Below, in pieces: positions 1 to 5,202 of a stretch of 6,126 nucleotides of DNA. Where the stretch lies: the NCBI GenBank assembly GCA_016217625.1, contig JACRHK010000221.1, positions 1-6,126 of the forward strand, read 5' to 3'. Origin of the DNA: Nitrospirota bacterium. GTDB taxonomy: Bacteria > Nitrospirota > RBG-16-64-22 > JACRHK01. Made by a program: the position numbers and the translations under genes. Each line of letters opens with the position of its first letter. Position 1 is the first letter of the stretch. The notes below the pieces were generated by a model. It saw nothing but the letters and a program-made list of their open reading frames with translations. It was not told where the DNA came from and ran no database searches.

Positions 1-1730
1 CGGAGGGCCGGGATCGATTCAAAGAGCGGCACGAGATCGAGGCGGCTCCAGGCCCGCCCTCCGGGCCCCTCGCCGTAGAGCCCCGTCTCCTTGGCCAGGA
101 GCTGGACGAGGAGCAGGTCGCTGGGTTGTTCCGCCAGGCTCACGATGTAGCTCCCCACGGCGTCGGGATCCACATCCTCCCGGGCCGTCCGGATCACGCG
201 GAAGGTCTCCAGCGCCTCGCGGGTCTCGGGCGACACGGCGCTCTCGGTCGGAAGGAGCGGCCGGGGATTCCGGATCTCCCGCGCGAGCAAGCTCTCCCAC
301 TCGTCCTCGGAGGGATGCTCCGGATGCGGAGGGATCCGCGCCCGACGGAGGATCTCTTGCACGGCCCGGCGGTGGACGGCCGTCTCCTGGCGCACGTCGA
401 GCCGGGCCAGAGAGAACCCGAAGACCTCGGCCTGGCGGATGAGGCTCTCGACCTCGAGCTCCGCCGTCCGCTCGGCCCGGTTGGCCCGGAGCGACCGCTG
501 CATCACGCGGAGGTCTTCGAGGAACTCCGCGGCCGACCGGTAGGTCCCTTCAACTCTCCGCGGATCCTCGAAAGACGCCGCGGCGGACGCCGGACGGTCC
601 CGACCTGTCGGGACGTTCTCCCTCCGCGTCGCCTCAAGCTTCATCCGGATGAACCCCAGTTTCAGCCGGTACGGCTCGTGGGGGTTCCGCTGGAGCACCG
701 AGGAAGCCCCCCTCGGCATGGCGCGGGCGTCGTCGCGGAGGGAGCGATGGAGCTCCTCGCTCACCGGCGCCATGTGGCGCGACTGGCTCAGGCTGACGAC
801 GAGCTGCTGGACGGCCTGGAGGTAGAGGGTGAGGATGAAGTCCTTGTGCGCCCGGAGCGTCCGCTCCGTCTCCCGCGCCGTCACCGCCGGGTTGCCGTCG
901 CGGTCCCCCCCGATCCAGGAGCCGAAGCGGAAGAACGAGGGGACGCTGACGGCGCATCCGGGGTAATGCCGGTGGATGGCCCGCACCATCTCCGCGTAGA
1001 GCCGAGGGAGGACCGGGAAGAACGTTTCGCGGAAATAGAAGAGGCCGTGCCGCACCTCATCCTGCACGGTGGGCTTCTCCAGGAAGAGGATCCCCGTCTG
1101 CCAGAGCTGCTCCAGCTCCGCCAGGATCTCCTCGCGGATCTGCTCCATCTCCCGGGGCGTCCAGATCGGGTTCTCCCGGCGGAACACGAGGAGGTAGAGC
1201 CTGCGGAATTTTTCCAGAAGAGTCCGGCGCCTGGCCTCCGTCGGGTGGGCCGTCATCACCGGCTCGACCTCCAGCTCCTGCAAGCAGGCGGCCAGGGCGT
1301 CGGCATTCACCCCCTGCCCTTGCAGGCGCGCGATTCCCTCCGCCAGCGAGCCGGGGACATGGGAGTCGCTCCCCTTCCGCAGGATGGCCCGCCGCTGCTG
1401 CATGGCGAAGTTCTCCTCCACCACGTTCAGGAGGTTGAACGCCAGATCGAAGGCCTGGACGGTGCGGAAGCCGGTCTCCAGATCCAGGGAGGCCACCAGG
1501 CCCAGCAGCCGCTCCTCCTCCGCGCGGTCGTACCGGTGGCGGAGGTCTTTGCAGATCCCGCGGAACTGGCCGATGATCCCGGCAAAGGCCTCGCCCATCT
1601 GCCCGCGAAGGACCTCTTCCAGCAGCCCCTCCAGGTAGCAGACGTCGGCGTAGAGCTTCGGATCGCCGACCAACTCGGGGTCGGGCCACGTGCCAAGGTA
1701 GGTGGGTTGCTCGCTCGTCATGCTCCCCAT
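1..1730 (-). CDS. ppc: Phosphoenolpyruvate carboxylase, N-terminal 576 residues (3' end off the left edge)
   Basis: This cytosolic enzyme carboxylates PEP with bicarbonate to oxaloacetate and phosphate, the main anaplerotic entry to C4 acids. I translated the reverse strand by hand and found one frame open from the ATG at 1730 to the window edge. Family motifs appear in order: VMTAHPTE with the catalytic His162, FGSWIGGDRDGN (269-280), an RNPHEPYR segment, LDVRQE (444-449, Arg447 in the substrate site) and PLFES (568-572). Bacterial PEPCs are near 880-930 residues, so about 340 C-terminal residues, including the second active-site half, lie beyond the edge. ATG 1730 is chosen because the family N-terminus begins soon after it. 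ATG 1721 (residue 4) is an alternative, and neither has a convincing Shine-Dalgarno. The gene is divergent from mdh, whose product uses its oxaloacetate. Identification is very secure and no frameshift was seen. Confidence 0.95.
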   Translation of the reverse strand, partial: MGSMTSEQPTYLGTWPDPELVGDPKLYADVCYLEGLLEEVLRGQMGEAFAGIIGQFRGICKDLRHRYDRAEEERLLGLVASLDLETGFRTVQAFDLAFNLLNVVEENFAMQQRRAILRKGSDSHVPGSLAEGIARLQGQGVNADALAACLQELEVEPVMTAHPTEARRRTLLEKFRRLYLLVFRRENPIWTPREMEQIREEILAELEQLWQTGILFLEKPTVQDEVRHGLFYFRETFFPVLPRLYAEMVRAIHRHYPGCAVSVPSFFRFGSWIGGDRDGNPAVTARETERTLRAHKDFILTLYLQAVQQLVVSLSQSRHMAPVSEELHRSLRDDARAMPRGASSVLQRNPHEPYRLKLGFIRMKLEATRRENVPTGRDRPASAAASFEDPRRVEGTYRSAAEFLEDLRVMQRSLRANRAERTAELEVESLIRQAEVFGFSLARLDVRQETAVHRRAVQEILRRARIPPHPEHPSEDEWESLLAREIRNPRPLLPTESAVSPETREALETFRVIRTAREDVDPDAVGSYIVSLAEQPSDLLLVQLLAKETGLYGEGPGGRAWSRLDLVPLFESIPAL

Positions 1731-1761
1731 GATACTGTAACGGGCCGGGTTTTTCCACCGG

Positions 1762-1790
1762 TTGACACGCCGGAGCGGTTCATTTATAGT
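1762..1790 (+). promoter_or_regulatory. Sigma70-type promoter of the mdh-fumA-fumB operon
   Basis: TTGACA (1762-1767) and TATAGT (1785-1790) are separated by exactly 17 bp, which is a perfect -35, ideal spacing and a five-of-six -10. It stands in the divergent gap, faces mdh, and predicts initiation near 1797. The mRNA would then carry a leader of about 125 nt, most of it the octamer repeat at 1830-1908. In GC-rich surroundings a chance match this good is unlikely. It has not been tested experimentally. Confidence 0.75.
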
Positions 1791-1810
1791 AGGCACGCCG
1801 AGTGACGCAA
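1783..1810 (-). promoter_or_regulatory. Candidate ppc promoter, divergent and overlapping the mdh promoter
   Basis: On the reverse strand TTGCGT (1805-1810) is followed after 16 bp by TATAAA (1783-1788). The -10 box is good and the -35 box is weak. Initiation would fall near 1776, giving a leader of about 45 nt before the ATG at 1730. The -10 box lies on top of the -10 of the opposing mdh promoter (1785-1790), so if both are real the two would compete for polymerase. This rests on motif matching only. Confidence 0.35.
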
Positions 1811-1829
1811 CGCGCGTGACGACGGTCTA

Positions 1830-1908
1830 TTGACCATTGACTTATTGACTCACTGACTCATTGACTCACTGACTCATTGACTCATTGACTCATTGACTCA
1901 TTGACTCT
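1830..1908 (+). repeat. Octamer tandem repeat (TTGACTCA) in the mdh leader
   Basis: Eight consecutive 8-bp units run from 1845 to 1908. Five are TTGACTCA (1845, 1861, 1877, 1885, 1893), two are CTGACTCA (1853, 1869), and the last is TTGACTCT (1901). They are preceded by a diverged unit TTGACTTA (1837-1844) and a 7-bp TTGACCA (1830-1836). The array begins about 33 bp after the predicted transcription start and ends 4 bp before the mdh ribosome-binding site. Each unit contains TGA, and because 8 is not a multiple of 3 every frame is closed, so it is non-coding. The near-identity of the right-hand units suggests recent expansion by replication slippage. Confidence 0.95.
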
Positions 1909-1912
1909 AACC

Positions 1913-1919
1913 GAGGGGG
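1913..1919 (+). promoter_or_regulatory. Ribosome-binding site that fixes the mdh start
   Basis: GAGGGGG lies immediately upstream of the ATG at 1922, directly after the last repeat unit. It argues against an in-frame TTG at 1901, which would add seven residues encoded partly by the repeat and would leave no ribosome-binding site except repeat sequence. The protein from ATG 1922 starts two residues before the conserved first beta strand, as expected for this family. Confidence 0.65.
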
Positions 1920-1921
1920 CG

Positions 1922-2869
1922 ATGCGGAGAAAAGTCACCATCGTGGGATCGGGGAACGTGGGAGCCTCCACGGTCCAGAAGCTCGCCGAGCGCGACCTCG
2001 CCGATGTCGTCCTGGTGGACATCCTGGAAGGCGTCCCCCAGGGGAAGGCCCTCGACCTCATGGAATCGGCGCCCCTCCTCGGGTTCGATGCCCGGATCAC
2101 CGGATCGAACGCCTACGAGGAGACGGCCGGCTCCGACCTGATCCTCATCACGGCGGGCCTGTCCCGGAAGCCCGGCATGAGCCGGGAGGACTTGCTGCTC
2201 GCGAATGCCAAGATCGTGGCCGGCATCGCCCGGGAGGCGGCCAAACACTCGCCCCAGTCCATCTTCCTCGTGGTGACGAACCCTGTGGACCTGATGACCC
2301 ACCTGGTCGCCCGGGTCGCCGGGTTCCCCACACAGCGGGTCGTGGGGATGGGGGGCGTGCTGGACGCCGCGCGCTTTCGCACGTTCATCGCCATGTCCCT
2401 GGGCGTCTCGGTGAAGAACATCCAGGCCTTCGTCATGGGCGGACACGGCGACCAGATGGTGCCGCTGCCCCGATACTCCACCGTCTCCGGGATCCCCCTC
2501 ACCGACCTCCTGCCCCGCGAGGAGATCGCCCGGCTGGTGGAACGGACGCGCGACGGCGGCGGGGAGATCGTGAACCTCCTGAAGACCGGAAGCGCCTACT
2601 ATGCGCCGGCCGCCGCCATCGTGGAGATGGCCGATGCGATCCTCCTCGACCGGAAGGAGATCCTCCCCTGCGTGGCCTACCTCGACGGCGAGTACGGGGT
2701 GAAGGGGTACTACGTCGGCGTCCCGGTGAAGCTGGGGAAGGGCGGCGCGGAGGTCATCATCGAGATCCGCCTCAACAACGAGGAACGCGCCGCCTTCGCT
2801 GCCTCGGTCGCCCAGCTCAAGCGCGGTATCGAGGAAGTGGACGCCCTGATCCGGGAAAAGAAAGTCTAA
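1922..2869 (+). CDS. mdh: Malate dehydrogenase, NAD-dependent, LDH-like type
   Basis: This enzyme interconverts malate and oxaloacetate with NAD(H) in the cytosol. The product has 315 residues, normal for the family. The Rossmann fold shows the glycine motif GSGNVG (9-14), and Asp33 ends strand 2, favouring NAD over NADP. The mobile-loop segment RKPGMSR supplies Arg82 and Arg88. Arg82 sits where malate dehydrogenases have Arg and lactate dehydrogenases have Gln, which decides the substrate. TNPVD (118-122), the LDAARF motif (Asp147, Arg150) and the catalytic His174 in GGHGD (172-176) complete the active site. The length and the pairing with class I fumarase fit the LDH-like (often tetrameric) MDH group. 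It is the first gene of an operon, and fumA follows after 27 bp. The only sequence oddity is GMGGVLD where many relatives have GMAGVLD. Confidence 0.95.
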   Translation: MRRKVTIVGSGNVGASTVQKLAERDLADVVLVDILEGVPQGKALDLMESAPLLGFDARITGSNAYEETAGSDLILITAGLSRKPGMSREDLLLANAKIVAGIAREAAKHSPQSIFLVVTNPVDLMTHLVARVAGFPTQRVVGMGGVLDAARFRTFIAMSLGVSVKNIQAFVMGGHGDQMVPLPRYSTVSGIPLTDLLPREEIARLVERTRDGGGEIVNLLKTGSAYYAPAAAIVEMADAILLDRKEILPCVAYLDGEYGVKGYYVGVPVKLGKGGAEVIIEIRLNNEERAAFAASVAQLKRGIEEVDALIREKKV

Positions 2870-2896
2870 TCCTCCCGGTGTGGTGAGCAATCCCCC

Positions 2897-3739
2897 ATGC
2901 GCTCCATCCCCTATCATGAAATCGCCACCCAGGCCGAGCGCCTTTGCAAGGAGGCCAACTTTTTCCTGAATCCCGATCTGGCGCGGGCGCTCGATGACGC
3001 CCTCCGGACCGAGCCCTCACCCCTGGGCGTGGAAGTCCTCCGGACCCTCCAGGAGAACGCCCGGCTGGCGGCTGCCGAACAGATCCCCCTCTGCCAGGAC
3101 ACCGGCCTCGCCCTCTTCTTCGTCGACCTGGGCGAGGACGTCCGCGTCGAGGGGGGATCGCTCTACGACGCGATCCAGGAGGGCGCGCGAAAAGGTTATC
3201 AGGAGGGGTATCTGCGGAACTCCGTCGTCTCCGACCCGCTTAAGCGCACGCCGGGGAAGGACAACACGCCGGCGATCATTCATGTCACTTTGGTCCCGGG
3301 GGATCGGATCCACCTGCACATGAAGGTGGTGAGCGCCGGATGCGAGAACAAGAGCCGGATGACGATCCTGAGACCCGCTGATGGGATCGAAGGAGTCAAG
3401 GCGTTCATCCTCACGGTGGTGAAAGAGGCCGGCCCCGGCGCCTGCCCTCCTTTCACCGTGGGGGTGGGAATCGGCGGCGACTTCGAGGTGGCGCCGCTCC
3501 TGGCCAAGCGAGCGCTCCTGCGTTTGATCGGCCGGCGCCATCTCGACCCGGAGGTGGCAGCCCTGGAACTATCGCTCTTAGGGGAGATCAACGCCCTGGG
3601 GATCGGCCCCGTGGGGCTCGGGGGGGCGACCACGGCGTTTGATGTGTTCATCGAGACCGCTCCCTGCCACATCGCCTCGCTCCCCGTGGCCGTGAACCTG
3701 GCCTGCCACTCCAGCCGGCACCGGGAAGTGGAGATCTAA
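2897..3739 (+). CDS. fumA: Fumarate hydratase class I, alpha (N-terminal) subunit
   Basis: This is the [4Fe-4S] half of a two-subunit class I fumarase that interconverts malate and fumarate. The product has 280 residues, normal for split alpha subunits. Three cysteines match the cluster ligands of the family: Cys66 in CQDTG, Cys183 in ACPPF before VGVGIGGD, and Cys270 in NLACHS. The segment TPGKDNTPA (118-126) is also typical. The conserved GSEN loop reads GCENKS here, putting Cys149 where relatives I recall carry Ser. The ATG at 2897 is supported because the family N-terminus starts a few residues before a conserved helix, though its ribosome-binding site is weak. The 27-bp gap to mdh implies co-transcription. 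The beta subunit follows after a 103-bp repeat-filled gap, where such pairs often nearly touch. The cluster would be oxygen-sensitive (family knowledge). The L-tartrate dehydratase alpha subunit is related, but the mdh context favours fumarase. Confidence 0.93.
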   Translation: MRSIPYHEIATQAERLCKEANFFLNPDLARALDDALRTEPSPLGVEVLRTLQENARLAAAEQIPLCQDTGLALFFVDLGEDVRVEGGSLYDAIQEGARKGYQEGYLRNSVVSDPLKRTPGKDNTPAIIHVTLVPGDRIHLHMKVVSAGCENKSRMTILRPADGIEGVKAFILTVVKEAGPGACPPFTVGVGIGGDFEVAPLLAKRALLRLIGRRHLDPEVAALELSLLGEINALGIGPVGLGGATTAFDVFIETAPCHIASLPVAVNLACHSSRHREVEI

Positions 3740-3740
3740 C

Positions 3741-3843
3741 AATGCAAAGTTCAAAATGTAAAATGAAAAGTGCAAAATTTGTGATGATGCAACACAAAGG
3801 GTTTTCATTTTGCACTTTGCATTTTGAATTTTGCATTTTGCAA
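3741..3843. repeat. AT-rich heptad repeat in opposing arms, forming a long hairpin between fumA and fumB
   Basis: The left arm holds five 7-bp units in phase (3742-3776): ATGCAAA, GTTCAAA, ATGTAAA, ATGAAAA, GTGCAAA. The right arm (3802-3843), read on the reverse strand, holds six: TTGCAAA, ATGCAAA, ATTCAAA, ATGCAAA, GTGCAAA, ATGAAAA. Bases 3741-3762 pair with 3816-3837 over 22 positions, with only two mismatches that are G-U in RNA. After a 7-nt bulge (3763-3769, exactly one unit) 3770-3777 pairs with 3808-3815. An apical stem TTTGTG (3778-3783) with CACAAA (3793-3798) closes a 9-nt loop. The stem is AT-rich and has no terminal U-run, so it is not a standard terminator. It contrasts sharply with the GC-rich genes on both sides and looks inserted or expanded. 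The last unit touches the fumB start codon. Confidence 0.92.
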
Positions 3844-4412
3844 TGATGAATCGCCTGATCACACTCACCCCTCCCTTGACCGACGAGATCGTGTTGGGCC
3901 TCCGCGCCGGGGACCGCGTCCGGATCTCGGGGGTGATCTATACCGCGCGGGATGCGGCCCACCGCCGCCTGGTCGAGGCGTTGAAGCGGGGGGAGCCGCC
4001 GCCGTTCGACCTGCGAGGGGCGATCCTCTACTATGTCGGTCCCACGCCGCCCCGCCCCGGACAGGTCATCGGCTCGGCCGGCCCTACGACGGCCGAAAGG
4101 ATGGACCCTTACACCCCTTACCTCCATTCGCTGGGCCTCAAGGCCACGATCGGCAAGGGGAAGCGCGGCCCGGAAGTCAAGGAAGCGCTCCAACAACACA
4201 AGGCCGTCTATCTGGCCGCCATCGGCGGGGCCGCCGCCTATCTCATGAAGGCGATCAAAGAAGCCCGGGTCATCGCCTACGACGACCTGGGCACGGAGTC
4301 GATCCGCCGCCTCGTCGTCGAGGACTTCCCCGCCTTCGTCATCAACGACTGCCACGGGGGCGACTACTACCAGGAAGGGATAAGGGCCTATGCCAAAAGC
4401 GGCATGACATAG
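3843..4412 (+). CDS. fumB: Fumarate hydratase class I, beta (C-terminal) subunit
   Basis: This subunit partners the alpha subunit and supplies substrate-binding residues of the hydratase; E. coli FumA carries both parts in one chain. The product has 189 residues, the usual size. Family motifs are RDAAHRR (36-42), GPTTAERMD (80-88), GKGK (104-107), an IGGAAAYL segment (127-134) and VEDFPAFV (159-166), near the C-terminus NDCHGGDYY (168-176). ATG 3843 is used, with ATG 3846 immediately after as an alternative. No Shine-Dalgarno is visible because the preceding 40 bases are heptad repeat. An in-frame TTG at 3831 lies inside the repeat and is unlikely. The gene symbol labels the beta subunit, not the E. 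coli FumB isozyme. Translation may depend on the hairpin or on ribosomes arriving from fumA, but this is inference. Confidence 0.93.
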   Translation: MMNRLITLTPPLTDEIVLGLRAGDRVRISGVIYTARDAAHRRLVEALKRGEPPPFDLRGAILYYVGPTPPRPGQVIGSAGPTTAERMDPYTPYLHSLGLKATIGKGKRGPEVKEALQQHKAVYLAAIGGAAAYLMKAIKEARVIAYDDLGTESIRRLVVEDFPAFVINDCHGGDYYQEGIRAYAKSGMT

Positions 4413-4449
4413 ATCTCTTTCACTCAGCGATTCTCCGCACGGGAACACT

Positions 4450-4478
4450 TTGACTTCCACATGCGCGGGCCATATAAT
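4450..4478 (+). promoter_or_regulatory. Sigma70-type promoter of the toxin-antitoxin-like operon
   Basis: TTGACT (4450-4455) and a perfect TATAAT (4473-4478) are spaced 17 bp apart in the 95-bp gap after fumB. Initiation near 4485 gives a leader of about 23 nt, with AGAAAGG (4492-4498) as ribosome-binding site nine bases before the ATG at 4508. A direct repeat CTAACA (4483-4488 and 4499-4504) lies just downstream of the -10 box and could be part of an operator for autoregulation, but it is short and only suggestive. No terminator was recognised between fumB and this promoter. Confidence 0.75.
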
Positions 4479-4507
4479 AAGTCTAACAAACAGAAAGGCT
4501 AACATTC

Positions 4508-4738
4508 ATGAAAGCCGTAAAATACCAGACAAAGGTGGAGAAGGGAGGACGTCTCAGGCTCTCGAAGCTTCCCATTCCACCCGGTCAAACAGTGGAGGTC
4601 ATTATCTTGGAGCAAGAACCACAGGCTGGTGACATCTATGCGAAGACGTCCGCACTGGTAAAGAAGAAGGGGTTGAAGCGGATGACGCTAAAGGAGATAG
4701 CCGCTATCGTCCATGAGAGCCGTGGGCTCAAGCTCTAA
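4508..4738 (+). CDS. Small antitoxin-like protein, partner of the PIN toxin (family not certain)
   Basis: This 76-residue soluble protein lies directly upstream of, and overlaps, a PIN-domain toxin gene. Position, size and order fit the antitoxin of a type II system, which would bind and inhibit the toxin and usually represses its own promoter. The N-terminal half (about 1-37) is predicted beta-rich, with a KVEKGGRLRL stretch and LPIPPGQTVEVIIL. It resembles the swapped-hairpin DNA-binding fold of AbrB/MazE-type antitoxins. The C-terminal part (about 44-71) is basic then helical and could be the toxin-binding tail. I do not recognise a precise family, so this call rests mainly on context. It has a clear ribosome-binding site and strong promoter, and its base composition is lower in G+C than the metabolic genes to its left. 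Confidence 0.6.
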   Translation: MKAVKYQTKVEKGGRLRLSKLPIPPGQTVEVIILEQEPQAGDIYAKTSALVKKKGLKRMTLKEIAAIVHESRGLKL

Positions 4739-5141
4739 ACGCGTTGTCTTCGACACAAACGTCCTCATTTCTGCCTACTTATGGGAAGGACTTCCTCGTA
4801 AAGCCCTAGAGATCGCGCGATCCGGTCAGTGTCGGCTTGTCGTCTCCAAGGAGACCCTCCGCGAATTGATCCGCGTATTGGCCTCTGATAAATTCGGGTT
4901 CGCCCCTGAAGAAATCGCCCTCATCATCAACGATGTGTCCTCTTTCTCCCTTGTTGTCCCGAGAAGAACCCGCCTTGCGGTAATTGAAACCGACCCCTCG
5001 GATAACGTCTTCCTCGGTCTCGCCGTTGATGCCGGCGCCTGCTGCATTGTCTCTGGCGATCACCATTTGCTTACCCTACAAAGATATCGCGGTATCAAGA
5101 TTGTGCGTGTGGCGGAATTCTTCCGCTCCTGGAGTCGATAG
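4713..5141 (+). CDS. PIN-domain toxin, putative ribonuclease (VapC-like, COG1569-type)
   Basis: PIN toxins are Mg-dependent ribonucleases that cleave tRNA, rRNA or mRNA and stop growth when free of antitoxin. The product has 142 residues, typical in length. The acidic active-site residues are visible: Asp14 in VFDTNVLISA, Glu51 (or Glu47) in KETLRELIRVL, Asp97 in DPSDN, and Asp116 in IVSGDHHLL. The last motif and the DTNVLISAYLW start suggest the COG1569 'putative toxin component, PIN family' group rather than classic VapC. This subfamily call is from memory. The ATG at 4713 lies 26 bp inside the upstream gene in another frame, so translation is probably coupled. AAGGAG (4691-4696) is 16 bases upstream, rather far. 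An in-frame stop at 4698 rules out a longer protein. No truncation or missing catalytic residue was seen, so it is probably active. Confidence 0.85.
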   Translation: MRAVGSSSKRVVFDTNVLISAYLWEGLPRKALEIARSGQCRLVVSKETLRELIRVLASDKFGFAPEEIALIINDVSSFSLVVPRRTRLAVIETDPSDNVFLGLAVDAGACCIVSGDHHLLTLQRYRGIKIVRVAEFFRSWSR

Positions 5142-5176
5142 CTGACGGGACGCTTTTCTTCAGAGCTTGATATTAC

Positions 5177-5202
5177 TTGGGGTCAAATCTTTACTATTGA
5201 CA
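5177..5202. repeat. Terminal motif at the inner end of the transposase element, with a short inverted repeat
   Basis: The stretch starts TTGGGGTCAAAT and ends CTATTGACA. GTCAA (5182-5186) and TTGAC (5197-5201) form a 5-bp inverted repeat around a 10-base loop. The transposase stop codon (5194-5196, reverse strand) lies inside this loop. From memory, GGGGTCA...TTGACA-like motifs recur beside this class of HUH transposase genes. That, together with the position exactly at the 3' end of the gene, is why I call it an element end. Confidence 0.6.

Noticed and set aside
126..1805. A long open frame on the plus strand, about 559 codons, opposite ppc
   Set aside because: The reverse strand encodes an unmistakable PEP carboxylase with all its motifs over the same bases. 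The plus-strand product is rich in Arg, Pro and Leu with no recognisable domain, as expected antisense to a GC-rich gene.
1830..1908. The octamer array as a CRISPR array, or as AP-1/GCN4-type binding sites (TGACTCA)
   Set aside because: The units are 8 bp with no spacers, and no cas genes are near. TGACTCA matches a eukaryotic bZIP site, but the genes and promoters here are bacterial.
1901..1921. A TTG start for mdh adding seven residues
   Set aside because: It lies inside the tandem repeat with no ribosome-binding site, whereas ATG 1922 has GAGGGGG just upstream and fits the family N-terminus.
1922..2869. mdh as a lactate dehydrogenase
   Set aside because: The specificity position in the mobile loop is Arg82, as in malate dehydrogenases, and the gene is in an operon with fumarase.
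3741..3843. The long hairpin as an intrinsic transcription terminator
   Set aside because: The stem is AT-rich and weak per base pair, no U-tract follows it, and it sits inside a two-gene enzyme operon where termination would separate partner subunits. Attenuation remains possible.
3648..4505. A 285-codon reverse-strand frame crossing the heptad repeat and fumB
   Set aside because: It is antisense to two secure genes. Its central part is only a translation of the 7-bp repeat, giving a low-complexity KCKVQN-like stretch.
5197..5202. TTGACA at the element end as an outward promoter
   Set aside because: No acceptable -10 box occurs 16-18 bp downstream on the plus strand, and the bases are explained by the terminal inverted repeat.
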